A stretch of DNA of 64,000 bases, from the NCBI GenBank assembly GCA_019637315.1, contig JAHBVU010000009.1, forward strand, positions 62,001 to 126,000, in the 5' to 3' direction. Each line of letters starts with the position of its first letter. Positions within the stretch are counted from its first letter, which is position 1. A program made the position numbers and the translations under genes. This stretch comes from Gemmatimonadales bacterium. Its GTDB lineage: Bacteria; Gemmatimonadota; Gemmatimonadetes; Gemmatimonadales; GWC2-71-9. Under the pieces are notes generated by a model that saw only the letters and a program-made list of their open reading frames with translations, searched no databases and was not told the DNA's origin. Shown here one piece after another: positions 19,502-27,836 of the stretch.

Positions 19502-20436
19502 GCCGGCTGCGACTTCCGCTCCGTGAGGTACTTCTCGACCGCGATGGCTGCCGTGGTCGCATCGCCCACCGCTGTGGTGACCTGACGAACCAACTGGACC
19601 CGCAGGTCGCCAGCCGCGAACAACCCCGGAATCGAAGTCATCATCCGGTCGTCCGTGATCAGATAGCCGTTCGGATCATGAGCAATGTGCTCTTTGACCA
19701 GTCCGCTGTTCGGGGTAAAACCGATGAAGACAAAGGCACCCGTGACCGCCAGGCTCGAGGCTGATCCGTCGACGGTGTCCTGGAGCGTGAGCGACTTGAG
19801 CCCCGACGGCTCGCCGATCATCTCGACCACCTGCTTGTTCCAGAGAAACTCGATCTTCGGGTTCTTGAAGGCCCGCTCCTGAAGGATCTTAGAGGCCCGC
19901 AGCTCATCCCGCCGATGGATCACGTACACTTTGGCAGCGTACCGGGTCAGGTAATCAGCCTCCTCGACCGCAGCGTCGCCACCGCCGATGACCGCGATCG
20001 TTTCGCCCTTGAAGAAGGCCCCGTCACACACAGCGCAGTACGACACCCCGCGACCGGCATACTCCACTTCTCCAGGCACCCCCAGCTTGGTGGGCGTGCC
20101 GCCGGCGGTCAGAATCACCGTGGGAGCCAGGAAGTCCGTCCCCGAATCGGTGCTGACTTTGAAGGTGCCATCCGCGAGGCGGTAGATCCCCTCCACGTTT
20201 TCCTGTCGGATATCCGCCCCGAACTTCTCGGCGTGGCTGGCCATCTTGGCCGCCAGGTCCGGTCCCAGGATCGACTCGAAGCCCGGATAATCCTCGATCT
20301 TTTCGGTGTTGAGGAGTTCGCCACCTGGCAAGCCCCGCTCGAGGATGACCGCGTTCAGCATTCCCCGACCAGCGTACATGCCGGCGCACATGCCGGCCGG
20401 GCCGGCGCCGACGATGATGACGTCGAAACTGTTCAT
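19498..20436 (-). CDS. trxB: thioredoxin-disulfide reductase
   Basis: 312 residues. The FAD-binding GAGPAGMCAGMYAGR is at the N-terminus, the redox-active CAVCDG is near residue 137, the NADPH-binding GGGDAAVEEADYL follows, and the terminal FAD segment is GLFAAGDLR. It transfers electrons from NADPH to thioredoxin in the cytosol. Length and domain order are typical. It is the first gene of a two-gene unit with the downstream MBL hydrolase. Confidence 0.95.
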   Translation of the reverse strand: MNSFDVIIVGAGPAGMCAGMYAGRGMLNAVILERGLPGGELLNTEKIEDYPGFESILGPDLAAKMASHAEKFGADIRQENVEGIYRLADGTFKVSTDSGTDFLAPTVILTAGGTPTKLGVPGEVEYAGRGVSYCAVCDGAFFKGETIAVIGGGDAAVEEADYLTRYAAKVYVIHRRDELRASKILQERAFKNPKIEFLWNKQVVEMIGEPSGLKSLTLQDTVDGSASSLAVTGAFVFIGFTPNSGLVKEHIAHDPNGYLITDDRMMTSIPGLFAAGDLRVQLVRQVTTAVGDATTAAIAVEKYLTERKSQPA

Positions 20437-20561
20437 GATGAAGCCCTGATTCCGTAGACTGTCATGCCCTTGCCAGCTCGCAATATAAGCCGGTTGAACC
20501 CCGGCTCATGGCGGCTCGGCAGGTCCTGCAGGACATCGAATCGAGGACGCCTGAGGATGAA

Positions 20562-21758
20562 TCAGACTCGGATCGGGACCGGAACCGAGGGCGCCAGCGT
20601 CGATGGCGGCAGCGCGCGCGACGGCAGCAAACCGCGGTAGATGGCGTCGAGGCGGTCGAGTTCAACATCCCAGGTGAGGGCAGCGGCGGTTGCCCGAGCA
20701 CCCGCGGCCAGCGACTCTCGGAGGCTCGGCGTGGTCGCGAGCTCGACCATGTGACTGGCCAGATGGTCCACCGCCCCGCCCCCCTTCCAGGCAAGGCCGT
20801 TGACGCCGTGGCGCAGGTGATCGGCCACGCCGCCTGCCGGAACGGCCACAACAGGCAGGCCGCTCGCCATGGCCTCGAGCAAGACGAGGCCGAGCGTTTC
20901 CGTTTCAGACGCAAAGACAAACGCATCCGCGCTGGCATACAGCTCGGCCAGCCTGGTCGCGCGATCGAGGAAGCCGACGAACTGGACCCCCGGCGGAGCA
21001 ATTCGCTCGAGTTCCGGTCGCGACGGTCCTTCGCCGGCGATCACCAGTCGAATATCGTCGCCCAGGACCTCGCGACACCGGGCAAATCCCGCCAGCAGCC
21101 GATCGACGCTCTTTTCCGGTGCCAGGCGTCCGACATGGAGGAAGACGAATCGCCCCGCCCCGCCAAGGGTCCCCCGACATTCAGCCGTCGCCCGGTCGGG
21201 ACGAAAGGTCTCGGCGTCGACACCACAACCCCACACCTGCGCCTGCCGAATGCCCCGCTCGACCAACTCGCGCTGCACCACGCCGGAAGGCGTCAGCGTC
21301 TGGTGCGCACTGCGATGGAATCGGGTCAGATAGCCGTCGACCACGCCAGATAGCACCGGGACGCCATACGACGCGAGGTACCGTCCAAAATCGGTGTGAT
21401 ACGACGTGACGATCGGCAGCCCCGCCGCCCGTGCGGCGCGACGACCGAGCCAGCCGATCACGAACTCGGTGCAGCAATGCACCACATCGGGACGAAACTC
21501 GCGCACCAGGCGACGGACCCGGGCCCATGACGGCGCCGCAAGCCGGAGATCAGGGTATGCCGGACACGGAATGCTGGGCAGCGTCATGACGACCTGATCG
21601 GCGGCCGCACCGAAGACGTCCGCGGTGTCCGGATATTCGGGCGCCACCACGCCGACGTCCCAGCCCCGAGCCATCAGCCCCCGAACGGACAGATGCGTGA
21701 CGACGGACACCCCGTTGACCTGGGGCGGATAGGTGTCGGTGAAGTACAGTGCGCGCAC
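20562..21758 (-). CDS. GT4-family glycosyltransferase (mannosyltransferase-like)
   Basis: 398 residues with GT-B architecture. The N-terminal acceptor domain is MRALYFTDTYPPQVNGVSVV and PIVTSYHTDF. The C-terminal nucleotide-sugar domain has FLHVGRLAPEKSVDRLL and the retaining EX7E motif in ETETLGLVLLE. The overall pattern resembles GDP-mannose-dependent mannosyltransferases of the MgtA type that act on glycolipids. GDP-mannose is also used by Gmd in this window, and inositol lipid genes are nearby, but the acceptor is unknown. GTG start at 21758 without a clear Shine-Dalgarno. Confidence 0.87.
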   Translation of the reverse strand: MRALYFTDTYPPQVNGVSVVTHLSVRGLMARGWDVGVVAPEYPDTADVFGAAADQVVMTLPSIPCPAYPDLRLAAPSWARVRRLVREFRPDVVHCCTEFVIGWLGRRAARAAGLPIVTSYHTDFGRYLASYGVPVLSGVVDGYLTRFHRSAHQTLTPSGVVQRELVERGIRQAQVWGCGVDAETFRPDRATAECRGTLGGAGRFVFLHVGRLAPEKSVDRLLAGFARCREVLGDDIRLVIAGEGPSRPELERIAPPGVQFVGFLDRATRLAELYASADAFVFASETETLGLVLLEAMASGLPVVAVPAGGVADHLRHGVNGLAWKGGGAVDHLASHMVELATTPSLRESLAAGARATAAALTWDVELDRLDAIYRGLLPSRALPPSTLAPSVPVPIRV

Positions 21759-21912
21759 GGATGAAGCTTGGCGAGCCTCGCCAACGCCCGTGTCAGCGAG
21801 GCGTCACGATCCGGTCACCCGCCTCCGTGACACGATCGAGACATGCCCTTCGCGGCACCCTGATGCTGCTGCGCCATCATTGAGCGCGAGCCATATGGAG
21901 GTGTTATTCGAG

Positions 21913-22431
21913 ATGACGACGAACCTGCTGGGTCGACTGGACGCCCATGACCGCCGTCTCTTCCTGCGGTGGTCGCTCGGTCGGGACCACTCTCGCCTGG
22001 CCCGTGGCTGCTGGAAGGGGATCACCGGACTCGGCTCCGCTGCCTTCACGATCGGCGCCGCAATCATCCCTCTCCTGACAGGCTGGCTGCCCCAAGGCAC
22101 AGTCTGGCGTGTCGGCCTGGCACTGGCCATTTCCCACGGCATCGTCCAGATCATCAAGCGACTGGTGGTACGCAACCGCCCCTCGACGTACCGACCGGAA
22201 CATTCGCTCGTCGCCGACCCTGACCGCTTCTCATTCCCGTCAGGACACTCGGCCTCGAGCTTCGCGGTGGCGGCAGCCTACGCCACGATCTTCCCGATGG
22301 CAACCGCTCCCCTGATTGCACTCGGCATGCTGGTCGGCTGGAGTCGGGTAGCGCTTGGTGTGCACTATCCGGGCGACGTGCTCGCCGGGCAGCTCATTGC
22401 GGTGCTGACGGTCCTGGCCCTGACGCTGTAG
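21913..22431 (+). CDS. PAP2-family membrane phosphatase
   Basis: 172 residues from ATG 21913, chosen because GGAGGT at 21897-21902 lies ten bases before it; an upstream ATG at 21895 overlaps that site. All three PAP2 motifs are present: KRLVVRNRP, PSGHS and SRVALGVHYPGDV, with several membrane helices. Likely substrates are undecaprenyl diphosphate or phosphatidic acid/phosphatidylglycerol phosphate; the sequence does not choose. The 3' end overlaps the convergent Rossmann-like gene by 38 bases. Confidence 0.87.
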   Translation: MTTNLLGRLDAHDRRLFLRWSLGRDHSRLARGCWKGITGLGSAAFTIGAAIIPLLTGWLPQGTVWRVGLALAISHGIVQIIKRLVVRNRPSTYRPEHSLVADPDRFSFPSGHSASSFAVAAAYATIFPMATAPLIALGMLVGWSRVALGVHYPGDVLAGQLIAVLTVLALTL

Positions 22432-23218
22432 CAGGCCCCGCCCCGCAACGCACCAGACCGATCGCTCCGTGGCAAGCGGAAATCGTACCCACGACGAGAT
22501 CGACTTCTCCGGCGCTTGCCAGCGCGCGATCCATCCAGCCCCGAGCTTCCCGCACTTCGCCGAGATCGAACATCCCGACCCCGTAGGCGCGGTGGCGAGT
22601 GACGAACAACGCCGGACCGAGCGTCGCCCGAACTCGATTGAGGCGCGCCGTGTAGGCCGCGACCGTCTCGGTCATTTCCCAGGTGCGGGGCGCGCGAATG
22701 ACGGGGCAGATGTGCGGCTCGATGCAGTGCGTCGGGCAGAGCCAGTCGGCAAACGAGACATAGCGGTTGCCGCCCGGACCGATCCGGTCATACGGCGTCC
22801 CGACCGGCTGTTCGGCGACAACAGGCTCGAACGATCGCCCAGGCGCAGCACGACGGCCAACCCGAACCAGCCATTCGGCCATGAGATGCGGCATCAGGGG
22901 CGACGGCACGATCGCATCATCGGGCTGACCCGATGGCGGCGCCGCGCGATCGAGGAAGGCATCGAGAAACCCGCCCCAGTCCGCCTCCGCATACACGACC
23001 GCGCCGGCAATCCGGCCCTCACGAACCGCCTGGCACCCCGGGTCACGATCGACCACGATGACGGACGAGTAGTGGATCTTGCCGCGCGACGCCGCCTCTG
23101 ACAGCTGCGCAGCATAAAACGACCCGTAACAGCCGCCGCCGATCACGACGATGTCACGGAACGCGGGGACAGTCAGCTGCGCCGGCTCGCCGCGAGCGTC
23201 TCGATCGCGTCCACCCAT
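22394..23218 (-). CDS. Rossmann-like nucleotide-binding protein with Cys-rich insert, unknown
   Basis: About 274 residues. RDIVVIGGGCYGSFYAAQL is a GxGxxG-type dinucleotide loop, followed by an acidic strand end (VIVVDRDPG). The middle contains CPTHCIEPHICPV, three Cys and two His in 13 residues, which could bind a metal or cluster. The C-terminal part has GTISACHGAIG. I do not recognise the family. The start is uncertain: ATG 23218 overlaps the PHP gene by 46 bases without a Shine-Dalgarno, while CTG at 23176 overlaps the PHP stop as CTGA and would begin right before the Rossmann strand. Confidence 0.65.
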   Translation of the reverse strand: MGGRDRDARGEPAQLTVPAFRDIVVIGGGCYGSFYAAQLSEAASRGKIHYSSVIVVDRDPGCQAVREGRIAGAVVYAEADWGGFLDAFLDRAAPPSGQPDDAIVPSPLMPHLMAEWLVRVGRRAAPGRSFEPVVAEQPVGTPYDRIGPGGNRYVSFADWLCPTHCIEPHICPVIRAPRTWEMTETVAAYTARLNRVRATLGPALFVTRHRAYGVGMFDLGEVREARGWMDRALASAGEVDLVVGTISACHGAIGLVRCGAGPATASGPGPSAPQ

Positions 23219-24012
23219 TCGATCGGGATCCGTTCCCCGCCAACCAGGTTGTGGGTCGCACTCGGCGAGACCTCGCCGTGGGAGTCGCTCCCCCCCGTCA
23301 TCAGGAGGCCAAGCCCCCGCGCCACCTGTTCCAGTTCGGTGCGAACGCTCGGGCTGTGACTCGGATGTCGGACCTCGACGCCGTCCAGGCCGCGCGCCTG
23401 AAAGCTCTGCAACGTGGCACGCGTGGCCCGATCCCGAGGATGGGCCAGCGACGAAACGCCGCCGACCCGACGGATCAGATCCGTAATCTCCTCCAAGGTG
23501 GGCAATACCTTCCCGACGTAGCCGGGTTTGCCGCGGCCAAGGAAGCGAACGAAGGCCTCGTCGATGGTGCGGACCACACCACGCTTAACCAGCACGCGGG
23601 CCACATGCGGGCGACCGATCGGCGCACCCGCCGCGGCACCCTCGACCTCGGCATAGTCGATCGGGATCCCGCATTTCACAATCGCGGCAACCATTGCCCG
23701 GCCCCGATCATCCCGGTTCGTGCGCATCCGCCGGAACGTCGCCTCCAGCTCGGCATGTCCTTCCGGCATTCCATAGGCAAGAAGGTGCATCTCGCCCCAG
23801 TCACCGAGGACCGAGAACTCGCAGCCCGAGATGACCCGAATCCCCAGTGCCTCCCCCTCGGCGCGGGCCTCCGCAACTCCGTTGACGGTGTCGTGATCGG
23901 TCAGGGCAATCGCGGCGAGCCCTGCCCCGGCAGCAAGACGAACGACCTCCGCGGGCGGATTGATCCCGTCGGAGGCCGTGCTATGCGCGTGAAGATCGGC
24001 GACTTGACTCAA
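23173..24012 (-). CDS. PHP-domain phosphoesterase (RNase AM / TrpH-like)
   Basis: 279 residues. The four PHP motifs are visible: ADLHAHSTASDG, ALTDHDTVNGV, ISGCEFSV and, near the C-terminus, GGSDSHG, with HP in SLAHPRD. Relatives hydrolyse 3',5'-nucleoside bisphosphates or trim 5' RNA ends. It starts one base after the small 24014 gene and is followed by the Rossmann-like gene, so it is probably the fifth gene of the E1alpha-led unit, although its role need not relate to the dehydrogenase. Confidence 0.88.
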   Translation of the reverse strand: MSQVADLHAHSTASDGINPPAEVVRLAAGAGLAAIALTDHDTVNGVAEARAEGEALGIRVISGCEFSVLGDWGEMHLLAYGMPEGHAELEATFRRMRTNRDDRGRAMVAAIVKCGIPIDYAEVEGAAAGAPIGRPHVARVLVKRGVVRTIDEAFVRFLGRGKPGYVGKVLPTLEEITDLIRRVGGVSSLAHPRDRATRATLQSFQARGLDGVEVRHPSHSPSVRTELEQVARGLGLLMTGGSDSHGEVSPSATHNLVGGERIPIEWVDAIETLAASRRS

Positions 24013-24013
24013 T

Positions 24014-24274
24014 TCAGCGCTGATATCCCATCTCGGCCGCCGTCCACGACGGCTGCGACCGGGCCAGCAGGGTGGTCAACCGCGCATCCGACAGCTCGGC
24101 AAGCGACGCCTCGCGCGCCTTGGAGCCGAGCGGCGAGTAGCGGGCCACCCGAACCTCGCTGCCGTCGGCTCGCGCGAAGACAACAGAAAATTCATCCTTG
24201 GCGTACTGGGTCCGCCGCCCACTGGGCGAAACGTTCCACGCGACGCCATTAACCTCGATGCTGCGCTGGGCCAC
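24014..24274 (-). CDS. small conserved-looking hypothetical protein (86 aa)
   Basis: GTG start at 24274 with GGAGGGATTC before it. The sequence MAQRSIEVNGVAWNVSPSGR is beta-rich, then YAKDEFSVVFARADGSEVRV, ending in a helix with LARSQPSWTAAEMGYQR. No known motif is recognised. It is tightly placed between the E2 gene (12 bases) and the PHP gene (1 base), so it is translated as part of the operon. A small DNA- or RNA-binding beta protein is possible, but this is a guess. Confidence 0.7.
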   Translation of the reverse strand: MAQRSIEVNGVAWNVSPSGRRTQYAKDEFSVVFARADGSEVRVARYSPLGSKAREASLAELSDARLTTLLARSQPSWTAAEMGYQR

Positions 24275-24286
24275 GAATCCCTCCGA

Positions 24287-25645
24287 TCAGGCGTTGTCGG
24301 GCACGGTGTGCAGCGACTTCTTCACATCGGCCAGGAACCGATCCGCGTCCGCACCGTCCACGACCCGGTGATCGAACGACAATGCCAGGATGCCCTTGGT
24401 CCGGATCGCGATCGTATCGGTACCGTCGGGCTGGGTAATGACCGCCGGCTGCTTCTCGATCGCTCCGACGGCCAGGATGGCCGATTGGGGCTGGTTGATG
24501 ATCGGCAGGCCAACCACCGTGCCGAACACCCCGGGGTTGGTGACCGTGAAAGTGCCCTTCTGAACTTCGTCCGGCGTGAGCTTCTTGTTCCGGGCCCGGT
24601 CGGCCAGGTCCTGAATGGCGCGTGCCAGACCGAGCAGGTTGAGCTCATCGGCGTGACGCACGACCGGGACGATCAGGCCCCAATCGAGGGCGACCGCAAT
24701 CCCGATGTTGACCTCCCGGCGGAAGATGGTCGACTCGCCCATCACGGCCGAGTTGACGATCGGATGCTGGCGGAGATTCTCGGCTACAGCCTTGATCACG
24801 AACGACAGGAACGTCAAGTTGACGCCACGCTCCGCAAACTCGGCCTTTCGCTTCGCGCGCACCTGTGCGACCCGGGTGTAGTCGATCTCGATCAGACTCG
24901 AGACGTGCGGCGAGACGCGCCGCGACATGATCATGTGATCGGCAGTCAGCTTGCGGATCCGCGACCACTGCTCGACCCGGTCGCCGTCCCAGGGCTCGAC
25001 CACCGGTCCGGGAATCACGGCGACACCACCAGCCGGCGGAGCCGCGGGCGTGGCCGCCGCCACCGGCGCCGCAGCAGGCGCACTCGGCTGCGCAGCCGGC
25101 GCGGTCTTACCGTCTCCACCCGACTCGATGAAGCTGAGAACGTCCTGCTTGGTCACCCGACCCGCCAGCCCGGAACCGGGGATCGTGGCGATGTCGAGTC
25201 CGTGCTCTGCCGCAATCTTCCGCACCACCGGTGTCGACCGACGGCGCAGCCGATCCTCGAGCGACTCATCCGCGGGCGCGACTGCTGGCGCTGCCGGCGC
25301 GGCAGACTTGGCCGGCGCTGCCGGAGCCGCGGCCGCAGGCGCGGTCGCAGCAGCCGGCGCTGCCGGAGCCGGCGCAGACGCCGCTGGAGCCGCGACCGCA
25401 CCGGCCTCGGTCTCGAGACGAGCGACTACCGTCTGAATCGGAACCGTCTGTCCCTCGGTCACCAGGATCTCTGCAAGGACGCCGGCACTCGGTGCTGGAA
25501 TCTCGGCATCGACCTTATCCGTCGAGATCTCAAAGATCGGTTCGTCGCGCTTGACCGTATCACCGACCTTCTTGAGCCACTTGGACAGGGTGCCCTCGGC
25601 AATCGATTCACCCATCTGCGGCATCACTACGTCGATTCGCGCCAT
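24287..25645 (-). CDS. dihydrolipoyl acyltransferase, E2 of a 2-oxoacid dehydrogenase
   Basis: 452 residues. A lipoyl domain (1-80) has the modified Lys in FEISTDKVDAEIP. A long Ala/Pro linker follows (about 85-125), then a peripheral-subunit-binding domain (RRRSTPVVRKIAAEHGLDI, GSGLAGRVTKQDV), a second Ala/Pro linker, and the catalytic domain ending with LSFDHRVVDGADADRFL (catalytic His and Asp). It takes the acyl group from E1 and passes it to CoA. E1 genes are directly upstream; E3 (lipoamide dehydrogenase) is not in the window. Substrate (pyruvate or branched-chain) is not certain. Confidence 0.92.
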   Translation of the reverse strand: MARIDVVMPQMGESIAEGTLSKWLKKVGDTVKRDEPIFEISTDKVDAEIPAPSAGVLAEILVTEGQTVPIQTVVARLETEAGAVAAPAASAPAPAAPAAATAPAAAAPAAPAKSAAPAAPAVAPADESLEDRLRRRSTPVVRKIAAEHGLDIATIPGSGLAGRVTKQDVLSFIESGGDGKTAPAAQPSAPAAAPVAAATPAAPPAGGVAVIPGPVVEPWDGDRVEQWSRIRKLTADHMIMSRRVSPHVSSLIEIDYTRVAQVRAKRKAEFAERGVNLTFLSFVIKAVAENLRQHPIVNSAVMGESTIFRREVNIGIAVALDWGLIVPVVRHADELNLLGLARAIQDLADRARNKKLTPDEVQKGTFTVTNPGVFGTVVGLPIINQPQSAILAVGAIEKQPAVITQPDGTDTIAIRTKGILALSFDHRVVDGADADRFLADVKKSLHTVPDNA

Positions 25646-25693
25646 CGTATACTCCTCGTGGGGGTCACGCGTCCGCCGCGCGCCCCGGTTTGC

Positions 25694-26674
25694 TCAGTAA
25701 GCCAGCATCCACCGCGCTGCCTTGACGATGTCATCCGTCTGCGGCAGCACAAAATCTTCCAGCGTCGGTGCGTAGGGCAGCGGCACGTCGTGCGCGCAGA
25801 CCCGACGAATCGGGGCATCGAGCCACTCGAAGCACTGCTCATTGATGCGCGCCGCGATTTCCCCCGCCATACCGCCGGTCCGGGTGTCCTCGTGCACGAT
25901 CAGGACCCGATTGGTCCGCTTCACGCTCGCCACGATGGCCGCATCGTCGATCGGCAGCAGCGTCCTCAGGTCGAGAACCTCGACCGACGCCCCGTCTTCC
26001 TTGGCAATCCGCTCGGCCGCCTCGAGCGCCTTCCAGACCATCGCCGAGTAGGTGACGATGGTCAGGTCTTTGCCCTCACGGGCCACCCGCGCTTTGCCGA
26101 TCGGGGTGAGAATCTCCTCGCCCTCGGGCAACTCGTCTTTGATGCGACGGTAGAGATACTTGTGCTCGAAGTAGAGCACCGGATCATCATCCCGAACAGC
26201 CGCCTTGATCAGGCCCTTGGCGTCTCGCGCCGTTGCGGGCGCAACGATCTTGAGCCCAGGCGTGTGCAAGTACCCGGCCTCGGGGTTCTGCGAATGAAAC
26301 GGGCCGCCCCGCACGTAGCCGCCGGACGGACCCCGAATCACCATCGGAGTTTTGAGGTCAGCCCGGTACCGCGCCGTCGCCACATAGTTCGTGATGATCG
26401 AGTAGGCGCACGACAGGAAGTCGATGAACTGCATCTCGCAGACCGGCCGCAAGCCCATGTGGGCCGCGCCGGCCGCTGCCCCGACGATGGCCACCTCGGA
26501 AATCGGCGCATCGATAACCCGTTCCCCGCCGAAGCGCTTCTGGAACCCGTCGGTCACCTTGAAGGCGCCGCCGAATGCTCCGATGTCCTCGCCTATCATG
26601 AAGACGTTCTCGTCGCGGGCCATTTCCTCCTCCAGCCCGTCGTGAATCGCCTCGAGATATGTTCGCTCAGCCAT
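25694..26674 (-). CDS. pdhB: 2-oxoacid dehydrogenase E1 component, beta subunit
   Basis: 326 residues. The N-terminus MAERTYLEAIHDGLEEEMAR, GEDIGAFGGAFKVT and the GSVKRTNRVLIVHEDTRTGG-like C-terminal domain (ASVKRTNRVLIVHED) are typical of E1beta of pyruvate or branched-chain dehydrogenases. It forms the alpha2beta2 E1 with the upstream subunit and binds part of the TPP site. It lies three bases downstream of E1alpha. The gene symbol assumes the pyruvate enzyme; bkd is an alternative. Confidence 0.9.
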   Translation of the reverse strand: MAERTYLEAIHDGLEEEMARDENVFMIGEDIGAFGGAFKVTDGFQKRFGGERVIDAPISEVAIVGAAAGAAHMGLRPVCEMQFIDFLSCAYSIITNYVATARYRADLKTPMVIRGPSGGYVRGGPFHSQNPEAGYLHTPGLKIVAPATARDAKGLIKAAVRDDDPVLYFEHKYLYRRIKDELPEGEEILTPIGKARVAREGKDLTIVTYSAMVWKALEAAERIAKEDGASVEVLDLRTLLPIDDAAIVASVKRTNRVLIVHEDTRTGGMAGEIAARINEQCFEWLDAPIRRVCAHDVPLPYAPTLEDFVLPQTDDIVKAARWMLAY

Positions 26675-26677
26675 CGG

Positions 26678-27727
26678 TCACAGCCTCCGGTACCACTCGA
26701 GCTCGGCGCTGTCGGGCGACGCCATCACGCCTCCCAGCGCCGACTCCGGCGCAGGGAACGGCTCATCCTCGCACAGGGCTACGGCAGCGTCGATCTCACC
26801 AATGATGCGTTCATCCATAGCTGAAAGCTCGGCAGCCGTCGCCCACCCGTTCTCGCCCAGCTGACGAACGAAGAGGTCGATCGGGTCGCGCGCTTCCCAC
26901 GCCTTGATCTCCTCGGGCGTCACGTACGACTGGTTGTCGTGCTCGGCGTGACCCTTCCGACGGAACGTGATCAGCTCGATCAGGGTGACCCCTTCACCGG
27001 CCCGAGCCCGATCGACTGCTCGCTTGGTGGTCTCATAGACCGCCAGGACGTCGTTGCCGTCGGCCTGGTCGCCGGCAACCCCATAACCGGCCGCCTTTTC
27101 AACCAGGAACTTGACGGCCGTCTGCTTGTACATCGGGGTCGAGTAGGCGTAACCGTTGTTCTCGCAGATGATCACCAGCGGCAGCTTCTGCACCGCCGCA
27201 AAGTTGATTCCCTCGTGAAAGGCTCCGGTGCTCATGGCACCGTCCCCGATGTAGACCATCCCAACCCGTGGCTCGCGCCGCATCTTGAACGACATCGTGA
27301 CCCCGCACATCACCGGAACCATGTCGCCCAGGTGCGAGATCTGGCCAAGAAAACCGCGCTTGAGATCGTTGAAATGGATGTTGAGCTCACGGCCTCGGGT
27401 CGGACTCTCCGCCTTGGCCATGTACTGACGCAGCACTTCGACCGGCGTGGCACCCTGCACCAGCATCGATCCGAGGTTACGGATCAGCGGCGAGAGGATG
27501 TCGCCCTTGGACCGATCGAGCGCGTAGGCGCTGCCGACGGAATCGGCTTCCTGACCAAGCGAGCGAAACAAGCCGCCCACGACTTTGGTCTGCCGATAAA
27601 GGTTGACCAGTTTCTCTTCAAGTGACCGTGTGAGGCGCATCCAGTAGTACAACTCGTGGAGTTGCGTCCGGGTCAGTCCGGCCGGGATCGGCCGGGTTGA
27701 TGCGGGTGTCGTTGTCGGAGCGGCCAT
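26678..27727 (-). CDS. pdhA: 2-oxoacid dehydrogenase E1 component, alpha subunit
   Basis: 349 residues. The TPP motif is present as GDGAMSTGAFHEGINFAAVQ continuing to ICENN (GDG-X(n)-NN). The phosphorylation-loop-like region YSTPMYKQ and the C-terminal YVTPEEIKAWEARDPI are typical of the family. It decarboxylates the 2-oxoacid and hands the acyl group to E2. It is the first gene of the E1alpha-E1beta-E2 unit and has its own promoter at 27763-27793. The name pdhA is tentative because BCKDH E1alpha looks similar. Confidence 0.9.
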   Translation of the reverse strand: MAAPTTTPASTRPIPAGLTRTQLHELYYWMRLTRSLEEKLVNLYRQTKVVGGLFRSLGQEADSVGSAYALDRSKGDILSPLIRNLGSMLVQGATPVEVLRQYMAKAESPTRGRELNIHFNDLKRGFLGQISHLGDMVPVMCGVTMSFKMRREPRVGMVYIGDGAMSTGAFHEGINFAAVQKLPLVIICENNGYAYSTPMYKQTAVKFLVEKAAGYGVAGDQADGNDVLAVYETTKRAVDRARAGEGVTLIELITFRRKGHAEHDNQSYVTPEEIKAWEARDPIDLFVRQLGENGWATAAELSAMDERIIGEIDAAVALCEDEPFPAPESALGGVMASPDSAELEWYRRL

Positions 27728-27762
27728 TGATCTATCGCTAGAGCGCGTAACCTGAGAATCTG

Positions 27763-27793
27763 TAAAGATTTACCCAGGGACACGAGGAGTCAA
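27763..27793 (-). promoter_or_regulatory. promoter of the E1alpha-E1beta-E2 operon (TTG-N20-AATCTTTA)
   Basis: Minus strand: TTGACT begins at 27793, and 20 bases after TTG lies AATCTTTA (27770-27763), one mismatch from TAnnTTTA. An imperfect palindrome overlaps it (AATCT-GTAA-AGATT flanked by CTGAG and CCCAG), similar to the one over the rpmJ promoter. The leader to the ATG at 27727 is about 30 bases. Confidence 0.4.
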
Positions 27794-27836
27794 GCGACCG
27801 GCCTTCGCGCCCCGCGAAGCCCCGCTTTTCCCGGTC

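Noticed and set aside
21800-21845. GTCAC/GTGAC short repeats between the GT4 and PAP2 genes
   Set aside because: Five-base arms only, partly inside codons of neither gene but too short to distinguish from chance.
25020-25400. Repetitive Ala/Pro-coding tract in the E2 gene
   Set aside because: These are the flexible inter-domain linkers normal for E2 acyltransferases, not a DNA repeat element.
24308-26824. 838-codon open frame on the plus strand, antisense to E2 and E1beta
   Set aside because: It is antisense to clearly recognised genes. Long antisense frames are expected at this GC. The translation is Arg/His/Asp-rich low-complexity sequence without any motif.
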